From Isachenkonia alkalipeptolytica (GTDB lineage: Bacteria > Bacillota > Clostridia > Peptostreptococcales > T1SED10-28), in NCBI RefSeq assembly GCF_009910325.1, contig NZ_SUMG01000001.1, forward strand, positions 62,001-126,000: a stretch of 64,000 nt of DNA. Direction: 5' to 3'. Within the stretch, counting starts at the first letter, position 1; every line of letters begins with the position of its first letter. The notes beneath the pieces are model-generated. The model saw only the letters and a list, made by a program, of their open reading frames with translations, was not told where the DNA came from and ran no database searches. Positions 52,099-60,607 of the stretch are shown one piece after another. Made by a program: the position numbers and the translations under genes.

Positions 52099-52780
52099 TA
52101 TTTTAACGTTGAAAAATATTGATAAGGTTTACGGAAGGAAAATCCAAACCCAGGTGATCTTTGATCTAAACCTCAGTTTTGATCCCGGATCCTTTAACTC
52201 CATTATCGGTCAGTCCGGCAGCGGCAAAAGCACTTTGTTAAATATTATGGGTACTCTGGATAAACCCACGAAGGGAAAGGTGTTTGTGGACGGTCGGGAT
52301 ACCGGGGAATTGAAGAAGGATCAGCTGGCAAAACTAAGAAATGAAGCCATCGGATTTGTATTTCAGTTCCACTACCTCCTTCCGGAGTTTACCACCCTGG
52401 AAAACATTTTAATGCCCCAGTGGGTGAAAAACAAAAAAATCGATCCCGAGATTCAACGGCGGGCGGAGGAGTTAATAGAGGTGGTGGGTCTTGAAAAGGT
52501 GAAGAATAATCTGGCCACGGATATGTCGGGAGGACAGCAGCAGCGGGCGGCTATTGCCCGGGCGTTGATGAATCGGCCGAGGATCCTGCTGGCGGATGAA
52601 CCCACGGGTAACTTGGATTCGGAAACCAGCAACAGCATCTACCGTCTGTTAAAGGAGATCAATAAGGAGTTTCAATCCACTTTTATCGTGATTACCCACG
52701 ATAAGAAAATTGCGGAACGTACGGACCGTATTATTGAACTGAAAGACGGTCGGGTTTATACGGACCTCTCCCAGAAATAA
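52091..52780 (+). CDS. ABC transporter ATP-binding protein, LolD/MacB type
   Basis: The 229-residue ATPase has Walker A GQSGSGKST, Q-loop GFVFQFHYLLPEFTTLENI, ABC signature MSGGQQQRAAIARALMNR, Walker B ILLADEPTGNLDS and the H-loop in VITHDKK. The FQ-x-x-x-L-L-P and PTGNLD motifs match the LolD/MacB/FtsE group. It energises the FtsX-like permease encoded just before it. It overlaps that gene by 8 bases. Confidence 0.95.
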   Translation: MDSILTLKNIDKVYGRKIQTQVIFDLNLSFDPGSFNSIIGQSGSGKSTLLNIMGTLDKPTKGKVFVDGRDTGELKKDQLAKLRNEAIGFVFQFHYLLPEFTTLENILMPQWVKNKKIDPEIQRRAEELIEVVGLEKVKNNLATDMSGGQQQRAAIARALMNRPRILLADEPTGNLDSETSNSIYRLLKEINKEFQSTFIVITHDKKIAERTDRIIELKDGRVYTDLSQK

Positions 52781-52793
52781 AACCAATCGGGGC

Positions 52794-52822
52794 TTTACCC
52801 GGGAGGGGTGGGGTGTTATAAT
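52794..52822 (+). promoter_or_regulatory. Promoter of the osmC-family gene
   Basis: TTTACC at 52794-52799 and TATAAT at 52817-52822 with a 17-base spacer, 34 bases before the ATG. Confidence 0.65.
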
Positions 52823-52855
52823 GGGAATAACATCTGAGACAAAGGAGAGAAGCAT

Positions 52856-53248
52856 ATGCCAAGCATTGAAGTAGGATTTCCTGAAGGAAAGAAAGTAAGC
52901 GCAAGTATGAAAGGTTTTACCATCGACACGGATCAACCGGTGGCGGAAGGCGGCGGAGGAGAGGAGCCCTCCCCCTTTGATCTTTTCTTAAGTTCAATTG
53001 CCACCTGTACCGGATTTTATGCCCTGCGTTTTTGTGAAAGTAAGAACATCAACATGCAGGGAATGAAACTGATTTTAGATACGGAAAAGAATCCGGAAAC
53101 CGGGATGATCGGTAAAATGCAATTGAAACTGACCCTTCCCGAAGATTTTCCGGAGAAGTATAAAAAGGCCATTGTACGCTCCATGAATTTATGCAGCGTC
53201 AAAAAACATATGATGGATCCACCGGAGTTCAATATCATTGCAGAGTAA
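52856..53248 (+). CDS. OsmC/Ohr family protein (thiol peroxidase-like)
   Basis: The 130-residue protein has the two redox cysteines C51 (SSIATCTGFYA) and C113 (SMNLCSVKKH) in the expected positions, plus the Gly-rich GGGGEEPSPFDLFLSS segment. OsmC/Ohr proteins reduce organic hydroperoxides with a dithiol; many YhfA-like members have unknown substrates. Its own promoter precedes it, and a perfect bidirectional terminator follows. It is not clearly part of the ABC unit upstream. Confidence 0.88.
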   Translation: MPSIEVGFPEGKKVSASMKGFTIDTDQPVAEGGGGEEPSPFDLFLSSIATCTGFYALRFCESKNINMQGMKLILDTEKNPETGMIGKMQLKLTLPEDFPEKYKKAIVRSMNLCSVKKHMMDPPEFNIIAE

Positions 53249-53269
53249 AAGCATAATGGGCAAACCGGA

Positions 53270-53309
53270 AAATAAAACACCGCCGAATATTTCGGCGGTG
53301 TTTTATTTG
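53270..53309 (+). terminator. Bidirectional terminator between osmC-like and yihY/brkB genes
   Basis: AAATAAAACACCGCCGAA and TTCGGCGGTGTTTTATTT are exact complements around a short AT loop and serve both strands. Confidence 0.9.
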
Positions 53310-54181
53310 GATTCATCCTCTATCGGGGATGGCTCGGTTGAACTGGAGCTCCTGTACCACAGTCGGGTGGCATTGATCTCTCCTCCGATCAGGACAATGA
53401 GACTGCTGATATTGAGCCAGATCAGTAAAGCGATCACGGCACCGATGCTTCCGTAGAGACGGGAAAAGGCACCGTAGTTGTTTACATAGAAGGAAAAAAT
53501 CAGGGAAATAATAATCCATCCCAGGGTTGTAAAGATGGCTCCCGGGTAGACATCTTTGAAACCGAGGGGGTAATTAGGTCCAATACGGAACAAGAGGGTG
53601 AAAATAAAAAATAGTACCAACAGGGGAATGCCATAGCGTAAGTACTCCCAAAGGGATAAAAAAGCCCGGGTAAAGCCCAAGTATTCCGAGATCGCCAAAC
53701 CTACTAAGCGACCAAAAACCAGAAAAAACAGGGAGAAAATAATGATGAAGGCCAGGCCAAAGGTAAAAACGACCCCCATGGCCCGCAGACGAAAAAACGA
53801 CCGGTTTTCCGAAACCTGATAGGCCTTGTTCAGGCCCTTAATTAAGGCGGAAGTGCCCTTGGAAGCGGCCCAAATAGTGGCTAGGGAACTGACGGAAAGC
53901 AAAGGGGCATTCAATCCGTTTCGTATTTCATCGAGAATTTCCAAGGTCAGCTGAAAGACTTCATCGGGGAGTATATAAGCCAGTTGACTGATGGTTTGTC
54001 CCTCGGTTAAGGGGGTGAAATTCAGCAAAACGATCAGTACGATTAGAAAGGGAAAAAAGGACAGGATTAAGTAATAGCTCAGTTGGGCTCCTAAAGCCTT
54101 CAGCTCATTTTTTTTAAACTGCTGTTTTAGATGCAGCACCAGTGACTTCCATTTGTTCAGCTTCTTGTTATCAATATTCAT
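53303..54181 (-). CDS. YihY/BrkB family membrane protein
   Basis: The protein of about 292 residues has six membrane segments and BrkB-family motifs: LGAQLSYYLILSFFPFLIV near the start, IWAASKGTSALIKGLNKAY in the middle, and YGSIGAVIALLIWLNISSL then GGEINATRL at the end. Historically called RNase BN in error; function is unknown. ATG 54181 is preferred (AAAGGATGAG upstream); ATG 54190 also works. The start overlaps the end of the photolyase gene, so the two minus-strand genes form an operon. Confidence 0.9.
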   Translation of the reverse strand: MNIDNKKLNKWKSLVLHLKQQFKKNELKALGAQLSYYLILSFFPFLIVLIVLLNFTPLTEGQTISQLAYILPDEVFQLTLEILDEIRNGLNAPLLSVSSLATIWAASKGTSALIKGLNKAYQVSENRSFFRLRAMGVVFTFGLAFIIIFSLFFLVFGRLVGLAISEYLGFTRAFLSLWEYLRYGIPLLVLFFIFTLLFRIGPNYPLGFKDVYPGAIFTTLGWIIISLIFSFYVNNYGAFSRLYGSIGAVIALLIWLNISSLIVLIGGEINATRLWYRSSSSTEPSPIEDESK

Positions 54182-55541
54182 CGGTCTCATCCTTTAGATA
54201 GGTTCGGATGTATTTTTCCACATCAAATTTTCTTTTCGCCCCCCGGTAATTCATATAGCGGATTTTTCCAAATACCGGACGTTCGGTCCAGGCCCGGTCG
54301 TGAACCCCGCCGATACTCCAGGCAATGCCGGTATAACCGTTGGGATCCCGTCCATCGATACTATAGCCGTCATTAAGTTTGGTGGCGATTTCCATGGCCT
54401 CCTCCGGGCTTGGGGTCCACTGGTAAATCTTTTTGCACCAGTACATTCGAAGATAACTGTGGATTTTCCCGGTTGTTAACAGTTCCCATTGGGCGGCATT
54501 CCAAAGGGGATCGTGGGTTTTGCCGTAAAGAAAATCCGAATAGTTGTATAAAAATTCCCTGGGATCATCCCGATGGGCATCCAAGGTTTTTTTCGCCCAA
54601 TCGGGAAAGCCTCGTACATTGTCATAATTCCGGTTATAATAGCAAAAATTATCCGACAGTTCCTTTCGCACGAAAATTTGTTCTACAAAGTCGGAGGTAA
54701 GAGAAGAAGAAAATTGACTTTCCTCTAAGGCCAAAAGCACCCGTTGGGAGGAGAGCTGCCCGAAATGCAGGTAGGGTGAAAGACCGGATAGTGCTTCTTT
54801 GGTGGGATCGTTGCTATTAGCGCCGTAGTTTTTCAGGCGATGGTTGATAAAGTCCCTTAACTGGTCCTTAGCCGCCGTCGGCCCGGAAGGGTAAGTGATT
54901 TTAAGATAAGGATTTTTCTTTATTGTTAAATGATCCAACAGGCTATCCCAGGGAATAGGGGGAAGGACCTTTTTATAGGAGTAGGGATGTTTTTTTATTT
55001 CCGGAACTTCCCGTAAAAACTCCTCTAACCGTTTATGAAGTTTGGGGCGCAGGGTGTAGGCAGCGTATTCTTTCTTCGGGGAAGCGGTGGTTACGGGTAC
55101 AATGTTATGCCCATCCACGATATCCAGGGGAAGGGTGATTTTTTCCGCTATGGATTCCTGTAGATTACTTTTGCTTTTCAAGGGGTCGAAATCCGTGACC
55201 AGGTGAGAAATATCCTGGGATTTGATAAAGGATAAAAGTTCTTCCAAAGGGTCCCCTTGTAAAAGCAGGAAGGGAATATTTAACTTCGTAAGGTTTAGGG
55301 CCACCTCCCGAAGGCCCCGAAGCATAAAATCGTAATGGGAAGCGTTGGCTCCCAAATAATCATCCATTAAAGTAAAAACCACAATCAAGGGTCGTTTTTT
55401 CTCCAGGGCCACCTCCTGGGCATGGGTAAGGGGCCAATGATCTTCGCTTCGCTGTTCCCGGCTCATCCAGTAAAGAACCGGTCCCCGGGCACCCTCAGCG
55501 CTTTTTCCCTGATAATGTTTGATAATTCTTCTTCGGTCCAT
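54171..55541 (-). CDS. phr: Class II deoxyribodipyrimidine photolyase
   Basis: The 456-residue enzyme repairs cyclobutane pyrimidine dimers with blue light. It starts with the class II signature VLYWMSREQRSEDHWPL. The FAD-binding C-terminal region has GLSPYLHFGQLSSQRVLLAL, FVRKELSDNFCYYN and the closing segment YMNYRGAKRKFD. No separate antenna domain is diagnosed. The ATG has AAGAAGGAGG upstream. It heads an operon with YihY/BrkB and lies in the same neighbourhood as a B12-binding sensor-like protein, although on the opposite strand. Confidence 0.94.
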   Translation of the reverse strand: MDRRRIIKHYQGKSAEGARGPVLYWMSREQRSEDHWPLTHAQEVALEKKRPLIVVFTLMDDYLGANASHYDFMLRGLREVALNLTKLNIPFLLLQGDPLEELLSFIKSQDISHLVTDFDPLKSKSNLQESIAEKITLPLDIVDGHNIVPVTTASPKKEYAAYTLRPKLHKRLEEFLREVPEIKKHPYSYKKVLPPIPWDSLLDHLTIKKNPYLKITYPSGPTAAKDQLRDFINHRLKNYGANSNDPTKEALSGLSPYLHFGQLSSQRVLLALEESQFSSSLTSDFVEQIFVRKELSDNFCYYNRNYDNVRGFPDWAKKTLDAHRDDPREFLYNYSDFLYGKTHDPLWNAAQWELLTTGKIHSYLRMYWCKKIYQWTPSPEEAMEIATKLNDGYSIDGRDPNGYTGIAWSIGGVHDRAWTERPVFGKIRYMNYRGAKRKFDVEKYIRTYLKDETDEY

Positions 55542-55707
55542 GATTGTCCTCCTTCTTTAGCGATATAATTGCTGTTCATATATACCCTCAGAGGGGGGAA
55601 GGATAAACAGTGAAATAACAGGGAAGTTCCATTATTTCTATGGAGGATAAAAACAGAGTTTAAAAGTCGTTTAAGGATGTAAGGGAAAGTAGAAGAAGTG
55701 GGAGAAC

Positions 55708-55737
55708 TTGTGTAAAGCTCTTGGTATCGGGTATAAT
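55708..55737 (+). promoter_or_regulatory. Promoter of the mscS-family gene
   Basis: TTGTGT at 55708-55713 and TATAAT at 55732-55737 with an 18-base spacer, 30 bases before the ATG. The 226-base gap between photolyase and mscS holds only this and the phr ribosome-binding site. Confidence 0.6.
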
Positions 55738-55767
55738 TAAGAAAGAAAATTTAAAGGAGGGAAAGCA

Positions 55768-56577
55768 ATGGAAATATCTCAAGACTTTCAAGAAATGCTG
55801 GTTCAATACGGTATCCGGGTTTTAATCGGTCTGGTAATTTTACTGATCGGTTTGGCACTGATCAAAACGTTACAAAAGATTCTGGATAAAAGCCTGAAAG
55901 CCAGTAAATTAAATGAATCCCTACACGGATTTATCAAGTCCCTAACGACCTTTGGTCTAAACATTGTACTGTTCATTACGGTCCTGAGCTTTTTAGGGAT
56001 CCCCATGACCACCTTTGTAGCCATTCTAGGAGCCGCCGGTCTCGCCATCGGTTTCGCCCTTAGGGACAGCCTGGGAAATATTGCCGGGGGCATTATTATT
56101 CTTACCGCACGCCCCTTTAATGTAGGGGACTTTATCAGCGCCCAGGGTGAAATGGGTACGGTTAAAGAAATTTTAATCCTACACACCCGATTGTCCACCC
56201 CGGATAATAAAAAGGTGGTAATTCCCAATGGACCCTTGGCTAACGGAAATATTACAAACTTCAGCGCCGAAGACCTGAGAAGAGTGGACTTAACCTACGG
56301 TGTGGGTTATGATGATGATATTCGTCAAGTCAAAGCCATTTTAACGGAACTTGTAGAGGGACACGAGCTTACCCTAAAGGAACCGGAGCCCATGATTCGG
56401 GTGATCGAACACGGAGACAGTTCCGTAAACTTTACGGTCCGAGCCTGGTGTAACAAAGATGATTATTGGTCTATCTACTATGATCTTCAGGAAGCGGTGA
56501 AAATCCGGTTCGATGAAGAAAATATCAGCATTCCCTATCCTCAAATGGATGTCCACATGAATGCTTTGGAAAAATAA
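55768..56577 (+). CDS. mscS: Small-conductance mechanosensitive channel (MscS family)
   Basis: The 269-residue protein has three N-terminal membrane segments. The pore helix is FVAILGAAGLAIGFALRDSLGN followed by IAGGIIILTARPFNVGDFI, and the beta domain begins GEMGTVKEILILHTRLST and VVIPNGPLANGNITN. These are the core MscS motifs. The channel opens under membrane tension to release solutes in hypo-osmotic shock, complementing BCCT uptake of compatible solutes. The start is ATG 55768 with AAAGGAGG. Confidence 0.95.
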   Translation: MEISQDFQEMLVQYGIRVLIGLVILLIGLALIKTLQKILDKSLKASKLNESLHGFIKSLTTFGLNIVLFITVLSFLGIPMTTFVAILGAAGLAIGFALRDSLGNIAGGIIILTARPFNVGDFISAQGEMGTVKEILILHTRLSTPDNKKVVIPNGPLANGNITNFSAEDLRRVDLTYGVGYDDDIRQVKAILTELVEGHELTLKEPEPMIRVIEHGDSSVNFTVRAWCNKDDYWSIYYDLQEAVKIRFDEENISIPYPQMDVHMNALEK

Positions 56578-56673
56578 TAAAAAAAAAAGAGCATAAGGTA
56601 CACTTAACACAGAAAGTTTTTAATAAGGAAGCAGAATCGATGATGGAAATCCGGGGAGAAGGGAAGGGTTACG

Positions 56674-57708
56674 GTGGAAGAGCGACAGATTTATGTTTAT
56701 GAAAAAGCCCTTGGGGAAATATTATCCCGGGATCTGTACATTCATGAAAACATGCTGTTTATGAAAAAGGGAACGATCATTAACCGGTATCACTTACAAA
56801 AGCTTCAAAAGCAAGGGATACAAAAACTTTGGACCTATAGCGATGAACAGGAAGTAAATATCCATCGCAAAGAATTAAAAGAACAGGTTCAAAGGGAATA
56901 TCGAAGCAACAGCGCCTCTATTAAAAAAATTATGCAAAATATTGCCGGGGGAAAAGCCTTGGATTTTAAGAAAGTGGAAGAAATCTCCCTGGGGTTACTG
57001 GAGGGGATAGACCGGTACTCCTATTTGGTGGACTGTATGAATGAGCTTCGCAGAGCCGATGAATACACCTATAACCATAGTATTAACGTATCGATTTATT
57101 CTATGCTTCTGGGAAAATGGTCTGGGCTTACCAATGAGGATCTGGAAAATGTGGTCCAGGCGGGACTGCTACATGATATCGGAAAAGCAAGAGTTCCTGA
57201 TCAGATTCTTAATAAGAAGGGAAAGCTCACGGATAAGGAGTTTGCGGTAATGAAGGAGCATGCTCAATTAGGGTATGAGATCATAGAGTTTAACAAAAAC
57301 ATTCCCGAAGAGGTAAAAAAACCGGTACTCTCCCATCATGAACGAATGGACGGTTCCGGGTATCCTAAAAAAGTCAAAGATTTGGATTTATATACCCGGA
57401 TAATTGCCATCGCCGATGTGTATGATGCATTAACCTCTCAGCGGGTTTACAAAAAGAAAAAAAACCCCTTTGAAACCATTAAGGAGTTGAAAGAGTTTGG
57501 TTACAGCCACTTTGATACAAAACTTTTAATGGTTTTTACGGAAAATATTACGGATTATTACATCGGTTCCAAGGTAAGAATGGATAGTGGCAAGATCGGA
57601 AAAATTGTTTCTGTGATGAAGGGAAATCGGCCGATTATAGAAATGGAAGATTGCTATGTTCAATTAAATTCCACGGATTACCAACAAATTCGAGAGATGA
57701 TTTCCTGA
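56674..57708 (+). CDS. HD-GYP domain c-di-GMP phosphodiesterase
   Basis: The 344-residue protein has an N-terminal domain (about 1-115) that resembles the DUF3391-like regions before many HD-GYP domains. A full HD-GYP domain (about 125-285) shows TYNHSINVSIY, LLHDIGKARVP, KEHAQLGYEII and SHHERMDGSGYPKKVK. The C-terminal 50 residues (GSKVRMDSGKIGKIVSVMKG) form a small extra beta domain. All metal ligands and the GYP signature are intact. The start is GTG 56674 with GAAGGGAAGGG upstream. No receiver or membrane domain is present, so its input is unknown. Confidence 0.9.
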   Translation: MEERQIYVYEKALGEILSRDLYIHENMLFMKKGTIINRYHLQKLQKQGIQKLWTYSDEQEVNIHRKELKEQVQREYRSNSASIKKIMQNIAGGKALDFKKVEEISLGLLEGIDRYSYLVDCMNELRRADEYTYNHSINVSIYSMLLGKWSGLTNEDLENVVQAGLLHDIGKARVPDQILNKKGKLTDKEFAVMKEHAQLGYEIIEFNKNIPEEVKKPVLSHHERMDGSGYPKKVKDLDLYTRIIAIADVYDALTSQRVYKKKKNPFETIKELKEFGYSHFDTKLLMVFTENITDYYIGSKVRMDSGKIGKIVSVMKGNRPIIEMEDCYVQLNSTDYQQIREMIS

Positions 57709-57779
57709 TTAGTTTAAGGCAATGAGGGTATATCAATAATGAGGAAAGAAAAAAAAAATAGGATGAAGGAGGTTTTTTT

Positions 57780-58286
57780 TTGAAAAACGCACTGAATATT
57801 TTACAATTTGCAATGGATATGGAATTGCAGGGGCAAAACTTTTACGCAAGCTTCAGTGACAAAGTGGATAATCCTGTGGCAAGGAAAATGTTCCAGTCCT
57901 TAGCCAAGGAAGAAAAAAGACATTACGATATTCTGAAAAAAGAGTACGACAGTATTGAAGTCAATCAGGAATGGTCCGGTATGGAAGACCTGGAAGCATA
58001 TAAAGGGGAAAACATTTTTGAAGTTCGTAAGGAAGCGGAGGATATTTCCCCCGAGGAGTTGAAAACCTCTACTTCGGATATCTCCATTCTCAGAATGGCG
58101 TATCTGATTGAAAATGATTTTGCGGAGTTTTATAAAAAAGCCATAGAGAACACCGAGGATCCTAAAGGAAAGAAAATGTTGGAAACTTTATACGAATGGG
58201 AAAATGAGCACCGAAAAGTGTTTTACGAGGAATACCAAAAGGCTATGAAGGATAACTGGTTTGATCAAGGATTTTCTCCCTTCTAA
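57780..58286 (+). CDS. Ferritin-like (rubrerythrin-fold) protein
   Basis: The 168-residue protein has the four-helix ferritin-like pattern: MELQGQNFYASFSD (E-x6-Y helix), LAKEEKRHYDILKKEY (E-x-x-H), and the second pair LIENDFAEFYKKA and YEWENEHRKVFYEEY. The pattern gives a di-iron site as in rubrerythrin but no rubredoxin domain is attached. It may reduce peroxide or store iron in the cytosol. The start is TTG 57780 with AAGGAGG 7 bases upstream. A strong terminator follows. Confidence 0.9.
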   Translation: MKNALNILQFAMDMELQGQNFYASFSDKVDNPVARKMFQSLAKEEKRHYDILKKEYDSIEVNQEWSGMEDLEAYKGENIFEVRKEAEDISPEELKTSTSDISILRMAYLIENDFAEFYKKAIENTEDPKGKKMLETLYEWENEHRKVFYEEYQKAMKDNWFDQGFSPF

Positions 58287-58300
58287 ATAGTACTGTCCCC

Positions 58301-58337
58301 AAAAAACCGAGGCGGGGTGAACCCGCCTCGGTTTTTT
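58301..58337 (+). terminator. Bidirectional terminator after ferritin-like gene
   Basis: AAAAAACCGAGGCGGG-gtgaa-CCCGCCTCGGTTTTTT is a perfect stem; it serves the plus-strand ferritin-like gene and the convergent DJ-1 gene. Confidence 0.9.
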
Positions 58338-58360
58338 ATGAGGAAACTTCTTTATTAGGA

Positions 58361-58873
58361 TTATTCTTTTAGCATTTTTAAAGATGCGTCAATGAAAGCG
58401 TGAAGGTCCTTCGGGGTGCGGCTGGTAATCAGGTTCCTGTCCACCACAACTTCCCGGTCCACATAGTTGGCTCCCGCATTTTTCACATCCACGATGATGG
58501 ATTTATAGCAAGTAAGGGTTCTGCCCTTTAAAACCTCTGCGGTTACCAGTAACTGGGGACCGTGACAAATGGTAAACAACGGTTTTCCCAGGGTAAAGTA
58601 ATTCCGAAGGAAGTCCACAATTTTGTCGTCGGACCGCAGGACATCGGGGGAAAATCCGCCGGGAATCAGGAGGGCGTCAAAGTCTTCGGGGGATACATTC
58701 TCCGGTACTTCATCGATGGTTACCGGATTTTCCCGATTCTTATCCACCACTTTCTCCCCTTTTTCCTTTCCGATGTGAACCAGTTCATAACCCGCATCCC
58801 GGTAAGCTTGTGCCGGTTGGCTGTATTCCGATTCCTCATAAAGTTTTCCGATCAACACGCCAATTTTTTTCAT
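58361..58873 (-). CDS. DJ-1/PfpI family protein (YhbO-like deglycase or protease)
   Basis: The 170-residue protein has the class I glutamine-amidotransferase-like fold with nucleophile elbow FTICHGPQLLVTA, the nearby ALLIPGGFSPD oxyanion region and the Glu in the early MKKIGVLIGKLYEESEY segment. YhbO/PfpI-type members are described as deglycases/chaperones or proteases; which applies is not settled. Start ATG 58873 with AAAGGAGGCAGTACT. It is a single minus-strand gene, with a roughly 280-base gap to ogt that contains no other gene I can support. Confidence 0.9.
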   Translation of the reverse strand: MKKIGVLIGKLYEESEYSQPAQAYRDAGYELVHIGKEKGEKVVDKNRENPVTIDEVPENVSPEDFDALLIPGGFSPDVLRSDDKIVDFLRNYFTLGKPLFTICHGPQLLVTAEVLKGRTLTCYKSIIVDVKNAGANYVDREVVVDRNLITSRTPKDLHAFIDASLKMLKE

Positions 58874-59152
58874 AGTACTGCCTCCTTTAATAGTATTTTA
58901 AAATGTCTTTTCGGTTATTCGAAACCCGAAGCATATGTATTAATGGATACCCGAAATCTAAAAAACTAATCAAACAGCGGGAAGTCTGTCGGGGGTTTCC
59001 CATGAAAAAGCTTTTAAAAATCCTCCTGTTGTTATATGATTTTATACTATAAGGTAGTATACAGGAAATCTTGTCAGGAAAGAGACAACGGGAAAATGAC
59101 AGGACAAGATTAACCGAAAAATAAAAAAACAAAAGGAAAGGAGCAGGATGAA

Positions 59153-59626
59153 ATGATCAAAGGCTACAGCTATCAAACCTTGATGGGGTCCTTAACCCTC
59201 TTAGAAGAAGAGGGGTACCTGGTGGAGATTCGCTTTGGAAAAGATGGAGAAACTAAGGAGGAGTATAAAATTGAAGAGACACCGGTGATAGAAAAAACAT
59301 TTTGGCAGTTAGAAGAATATTTTCAAGGGAGGCGGCAGGCTTTTGATGTACCACTGCGCCCCCGGGGCACCGAGTTTCAACGGCAAGTATGGGCGGCGCT
59401 ACTGGATATTCCCTATGGGGAAACCTGGAGTTATAAGGATTTGGCAATGAAAATCCAACGGCGGAAAGCCTTTCGGGCCGTAGGAATGGCCAATAACAAG
59501 AATCCTCTTCCGATTATTATTCCCTGCCATCGGGTCATCGGCAGTGACGGAAAGCTGGTAGGTTATGGCGGGGGACTGAAGGTAAAGGAAAAACTGCTGG
59601 ACTTGGAAAAGTCCGTGATTCATTGA
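59153..59626 (+). CDS. ogt: Methylated-DNA-[protein]-cysteine S-methyltransferase
   Basis: The 157-residue protein has the acceptor-cysteine motif IIPCHRVIGSDGKLVGYGGGL and the helix-turn-helix-like FQRQVWAALLDIPYGETWSY, FRAVGMANNKNPLP. It accepts a methyl group from O6-methylguanine once per molecule. This is the Ogt-type single-domain form. It complements the Tag-type alkylation repair encoded earlier. ATG 59153 with AAAGGAGCAGG upstream. Confidence 0.95.
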   Translation: MIKGYSYQTLMGSLTLLEEEGYLVEIRFGKDGETKEEYKIEETPVIEKTFWQLEEYFQGRRQAFDVPLRPRGTEFQRQVWAALLDIPYGETWSYKDLAMKIQRRKAFRAVGMANNKNPLPIIIPCHRVIGSDGKLVGYGGGLKVKEKLLDLEKSVIH

Positions 59627-59736
59627 AAAAGTTAATGGGCTTTAATCACTCTATGAAAAATCTCCATAAATGGCGAAACCCGAGGGTAAAGATGATATAC
59701 TGAAGTAAACAAATTTGACTAAAGGAGCAATAGCCT

Positions 59737-59994
59737 ATGAGTACTGAAATTCCCTATGTAATCACCTTTGATTCCACCCACGCCGCCATGGAAGCGGAAA
59801 AGCGCCTGCTCAATAAAGGGGTGAAGATTCATGTGATTCCCACACCGAGACAAATCACGGCAAACTGTGGTTTATCTGTGAAAATCATGGAGATCACCCG
59901 GGAGGAACTGGAGGATCTATTAAGGGAGCTGCAAATCGAGAAGAAAAATCTTTACCGCATGGAAAGTTTTCATAAAATTGAACAGGTCGGCTAA
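59737..59994 (+). CDS. DUF3343 protein (putative Se/S carrier-like)
   Basis: The 85-residue protein matches the DUF3343 family: YVITFDSTHAAMEAEKRLL, VKIHVIPTPRQITANCGLSV and VKIMEITREELEDLL. The single Cys in NCGLS is the expected carrier residue. The family is found beside selenium- or sulfur-related genes in anaerobes. MnmH in this window makes a selenium link plausible but it is not adjacent. The ATG follows AAAGGAG. Confidence 0.85.
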   Translation: MSTEIPYVITFDSTHAAMEAEKRLLNKGVKIHVIPTPRQITANCGLSVKIMEITREELEDLLRELQIEKKNLYRMESFHKIEQVG

Positions 59995-60025
59995 ACCGGC
60001 GAGAAATAATAAAGGGAGGAAAACT

Positions 60026-60607
60026 ATGGCCCATAAATTCGATCCGAAAAACAAAGGAAAGCTTCAATCCGAGGAAAGAAAAGAGAATCTGCCCCCGGAA
60101 AAAATCTTAGAAAAAGCAGGATTAGGGCAAGGGGAAACCTTGATCGATGTCGGCTGCGGCGTCGGATACTTCAGCATCCCCGGAGCAAAGAAAGTAGGGG
60201 CCAAGGGCAAGGTTTATGCCCTTGATACTTCGTCAGAAATGACAGCATTTTTAACATCGGAGATAAAGAAGGCTTGCATTGAGAATATTGAGGTCCTAAA
60301 ATCCCAAGAGTACGGTTTTCCCGTGGAAGACTCCCAAGGGGATATGCTGCTAATGTCTATGGTTCTTCATGAAGTGGAGGATAAGAAGCGGTTTTTACAG
60401 GAGGCCCGGCGAACCTTGAAAAACCGGGGACGAATTCTTATTATTGAATGGGAAAAAAAAGAGACGGAACAAGGTCCGCCTCTCAAACATCGCCTGGACT
60501 TCCAGGAGACGAAGCATTATTTAACTGAAGCGGGATTCAAGGATCCCGAAGTCGTGAGGATGCAAGAGGTGGCCGAGACCTTCTATATTGTTACCGCCAG
60601 GGCTTAA
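60026..60607 (+). CDS. Class I SAM-dependent methyltransferase
   Basis: The 193-residue protein starts MAHKFDPKNKGKLQSEERKE and has motif I TLIDVGCGVGYFSIPGAKKV, motif II VYALDTSSEMT, and the post-I segment LLMSMVLHEVEDKKRFLQEA followed by ILIIEWEKKE. It is UbiE/MerM-like in layout; substrate unknown. ATG 60026 is preferred because AGGGAGG lies 8 bases before it; the frame extends to 59978 but that overlaps DUF3343. Its last codons overlap the 3' end of the prolyl oligopeptidase gene on the opposite strand. Confidence 0.9.
   Translation: MAHKFDPKNKGKLQSEERKENLPPEKILEKAGLGQGETLIDVGCGVGYFSIPGAKKVGAKGKVYALDTSSEMTAFLTSEIKKACIENIEVLKSQEYGFPVEDSQGDMLLMSMVLHEVEDKKRFLQEARRTLKNRGRILIIEWEKKETEQGPPLKHRLDFQETKHYLTEAGFKDPEVVRMQEVAETFYIVTARA

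Noticed and set aside
53017-53316. Antisense frame over osmC-like gene
   Set aside because: No ribosome-binding site and it runs through the bidirectional terminator; the plus-strand gene has the family motifs.
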